A program made the position numbers and the translations under genes. DNA of 11,213 bases, from NCBI GenBank assembly GCA_007123395.1, contig SKLD01000214.1:1-11213 (forward strand). The letters are read 5' to 3'. This DNA comes from Opitutales bacterium. Its GTDB lineage: Bacteria; Verrucomicrobiota; Verrucomicrobiia; Opitutales; Oceanipulchritudinaceae. Under the pieces are notes generated by a model that saw only the letters and a program-made list of their open reading frames with translations, was not told the DNA's origin and did not search any database. Every line of letters starts with the position of its first letter. Position 1 is the stretch's first letter. Positions 9,831 through 11,213 of the stretch are shown piece by piece.

Positions 9831-10730
9831 ATGGATGGTCGAAAACCCGACTGGCTGCGGGCCAAGCTGCCCACCAGCCCGGAATACCGCGTGGTGCGCA
9901 ACCTCGTGGACGAAAACGCGCTGCACACCGTTTGCCAAAGCGCGCAATGCCCCAACATGGGCGAATGCTGGTCGCGCCGCACCGCCACGGTCATGATCCT
10001 CGGCAACACCTGCACGCGCAGCTGCACCTTTTGCGCCATCCACACCGGGCGCCCTACCGAGCTGGACCTCGGCGAACCCGCGCGCGTCGCCGCCGGCATA
10101 CGCAAAATGGGCCTGCGCCACGCCGTCATCACCTCCGTCGCGCGCGACGACCTCAAAGACGGCGGCGCCTCCGTCTGGGCCGCCACCATCCGCGCCGTGC
10201 GCTACAAAAATCCCGATACCGCCATCGAGGTCCTCATCCCCGACTTCCGCGGCAATCTCGACCAGCTCGACACCGTCCTCGACGCCGGCCCCGACATCCT
10301 CAACCACAATATGGAGACCGTCCAACGCCTCCAGCGGCCCGTGCGCAAGACCGCCTCCTGGGAAATCACCACCAAGGTACTCGAACACTCCGCCAAACGC
10401 GGATTCACCACCAAATCCGGCATCATGCTCGGCATCGGCGAAGAAGAACCCGAAATCGAGCACTGCATCCGCCACCTGCGCGACACCGGCGTCGACATCC
10501 TCACCATCGGCCAATACCTCCAGCCCTCCCGCGAACACCGCAAAATGTTCCGCTGGGTCACGCCGGAGGAATTCGCCCACTGGAAGCAGTTCGGCCTCAA
10601 ACTCGGTTACAAAACCGTCGAGAGCGGCCCCCTCGTGCGCTCCAGCTACCACGCCGATGAGCAAAGCGCCTACCTCCGCGAGGAAGACGAAGGCGGGGCC
10701 AAGACGGAAGCCGTCGCGGCTTTTGCCTGA
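9831..10730 (+). CDS. lipA: Lipoyl synthase LipA
   Basis: LipA is a radical-SAM enzyme that inserts two sulfurs into octanoyl groups carried on lipoyl domains, the last step in making lipoate for pyruvate and 2-oxoglutarate dehydrogenases and the glycine cleavage system. The 299-residue protein shows both iron-sulfur sites: the auxiliary cluster Cys35, Cys40 and Cys46 (CQSAQCPNMGEC) and the SAM cluster Cys61, Cys65 and Cys68 (CTRSCTFC). The C-terminal RSSYHAD supplies the serine ligand (Ser271). DILTIGQYLQP at 222-232 is also a family hallmark. ATG 9831 sits eight bases after AAGG (9819-9822). The usual stretch after the RP motif reads RKTASWEITTKVLEHS here, a modest variation. No lipB is visible nearby; thrS lies just upstream. 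The last 25 residues are charged and probably flexible. Confidence 0.97.
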   Translation: MDGRKPDWLRAKLPTSPEYRVVRNLVDENALHTVCQSAQCPNMGECWSRRTATVMILGNTCTRSCTFCAIHTGRPTELDLGEPARVAAGIRKMGLRHAVITSVARDDLKDGGASVWAATIRAVRYKNPDTAIEVLIPDFRGNLDQLDTVLDAGPDILNHNMETVQRLQRPVRKTASWEITTKVLEHSAKRGFTTKSGIMLGIGEEEPEIEHCIRHLRDTGVDILTIGQYLQPSREHRKMFRWVTPEEFAHWKQFGLKLGYKTVESGPLVRSSYHADEQSAYLREEDEGGAKTEAVAAFA

Positions 10731-10931
10731 CGCGCGCAGCGCGGTCGGATAAGGCAACCGAGCGCCGCAGAGATTCTCCTCAGCCGGGCGCTTCCGCCGC
10801 CGCAACAGCTCGTGCGGCGGCAGTTCGCCCCCGTCCCTCAATGCCTGCTCCAACACCGCACCGTCGACACGGTCCTGCGGCACATCCGCCAGCAAATGGC
10901 GCTTGTGCATCACACGGGCATATGCATGGTA
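10731..10931 (-). pseudogene. Remnant of a transposase-like gene (REP-associated/IS200-like type)
   Basis: Read leftward from about 10931 the frame gives YHAYARVMHKRHLLADV, then VLEQALRDGGELPPHELLRRR, then a short divergent piece (NLCGARLPYPTALRA) ending at the lipA stop. The LxxALxDGGxLPxxELLR pattern resembles a region near the C-terminal part of transposases common in Verrucomicrobiota, where it is normally followed by an RVRYFTDG-like segment. That segment is missing here, as if an internal deletion joined two parts. There is no complete start or catalytic region, so this looks like a decayed fragment. The assignment is from memory of the family. Confidence 0.35.
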
Positions 10932-10976
10932 TACAGAGATTCTATTTAATTTTATTCTTGTTTCTCTCGTAATTTA

Positions 10977-11013
10977 AAATTTTTCTCGGTGAAATTTTTC
11001 TCGGAGAAAAATT
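10977..11013. repeat. 13-bp direct repeat combined with a perfect 10-bp inverted repeat
   Basis: AAATTTTTCTCGG occurs at 10977-10989 and again at 10992-11004, a 15-base period. The second copy opens a perfect inverted repeat: AATTTTTCTC (10993-11002), a single central G, then GAGAAAAATT (11004-11013). The block lies in an AT-rich island (about 10935-11015) between two transposase-like fragments. It could be a mobile-element end, a regulator site or a bidirectional terminator. Confidence 0.55.
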
Positions 11014-11067
11014 GTCTGATGGATTTCGGCGGCAACCGTCCATGGCTACGGGGATGTTGCGGGTGAG

Positions 11068-11213
11068 ATGGACGGAGGTGAAAAGGCAGAGCCCTTTTCG
11101 ATCTTGAAGAAGGCGTTGTGTCGCAAATCGGCTATATACCTGACGCAAGAGTGGCTTGCCGAACGGTTGGTCCGCGCAGTATTCTCTTTTCTTGGAGACT
11201 CGTCCAACGCGAG
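11068..11213 (+). pseudogene. Partial reading frame resembling the C-terminus of a transposase (runs off the window)
   Basis: From ATG 11068 the frame is open to the right edge (48 codons). It reads MDGGEKAEPFSILKKALCR and then KSAIYLTQEWLAERLVRAVF. The WLAERL segment preceded by a basic helix resembles the C-terminal helix-turn-helix-like part of REP-associated transposases in this phylum (K-x-T-x5-WIAERL). The expected MG-S segment after it is not recognisable. No Shine-Dalgarno is visible, and a TGA stop at 11020-11022 closes the frame upstream, so I take it as a fragment rather than a gene start. It is on the opposite strand to the fragment at 10731-10931. Confidence 0.3.

Noticed and set aside
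10731..10743. CGCGC-GCA-GCGCG hairpin just after lipA as a terminator
   Set aside because: The 5-bp stem pairs, but no T-run follows on either strand, and CG-rich dyads arise easily by chance here.
10942..11148. 68-residue leftward ORF
   Set aside because: Its repeated SPRKI residues simply reflect the DNA direct repeat at 10977-11004, and it overlaps the better-supported transposase-like frame on the other strand.

Overview
This GC-rich window looks like chromosomal DNA of a Verrucomicrobiota bacterium, most likely of the Opitutae/Puniceicoccales type. That placement is inference. It rests on the GH88 enzyme ending in a Ca-loop-like DPNNDG module and a terminal FFRL strand, on the style of the Mfd and ThrRS proteins, and on transposase remnants that resemble those common in this phylum. 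No 16S gene or other decisive marker is present.

Layout. Positions 1-1685 hold the 3' part of an unsaturated glucuronyl hydrolase (GH88) that enters from the left edge and carries long C-terminal accessory domains. Positions 1686-2090 are non-coding, with an AT-rich island (about 1891-1972) containing short palindromes. A possible 38-codon leader ORF (2091-2207) overlaps the start of mfd (2204-5617), the transcription-repair coupling factor. A secreted SurA/PpiC-type parvulin-like protein (5629-6615) follows 11 bases later. Convergent to these lies a single gene (6633-7673, minus strand) for a predicted modification-dependent restriction enzyme, with an SRA-like reader domain joined to an Mrr nuclease domain; its base composition is visibly lower in GC. 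Rightward again come thrS (7961-9799), which lacks the usual N-terminal TGS domain, and lipA (9831-10730), 31 bases apart. The right end (10731-11213) holds no intact gene: it has two transposase-like remnants on opposite strands around an AT-rich block with a direct repeat and a perfect inverted repeat.

How the genes relate. mfd and the parvulin-like gene probably form one transcript, as do thrS and lipA. These four are housekeeping functions: strand-specific repair, envelope protein folding, tRNA charging and lipoate synthesis. The accessory layer is the polysaccharide-degrading GH88 enzyme, the restriction gene and the decayed mobile-element pieces. I found no clear multi-gene undescribed system. 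The most interesting items are the SRA-like/Mrr gene, the accessory tail of the GH88 enzyme, the TGS-less ThrRS with an insertion, and the possible leader ORF coupled to mfd.
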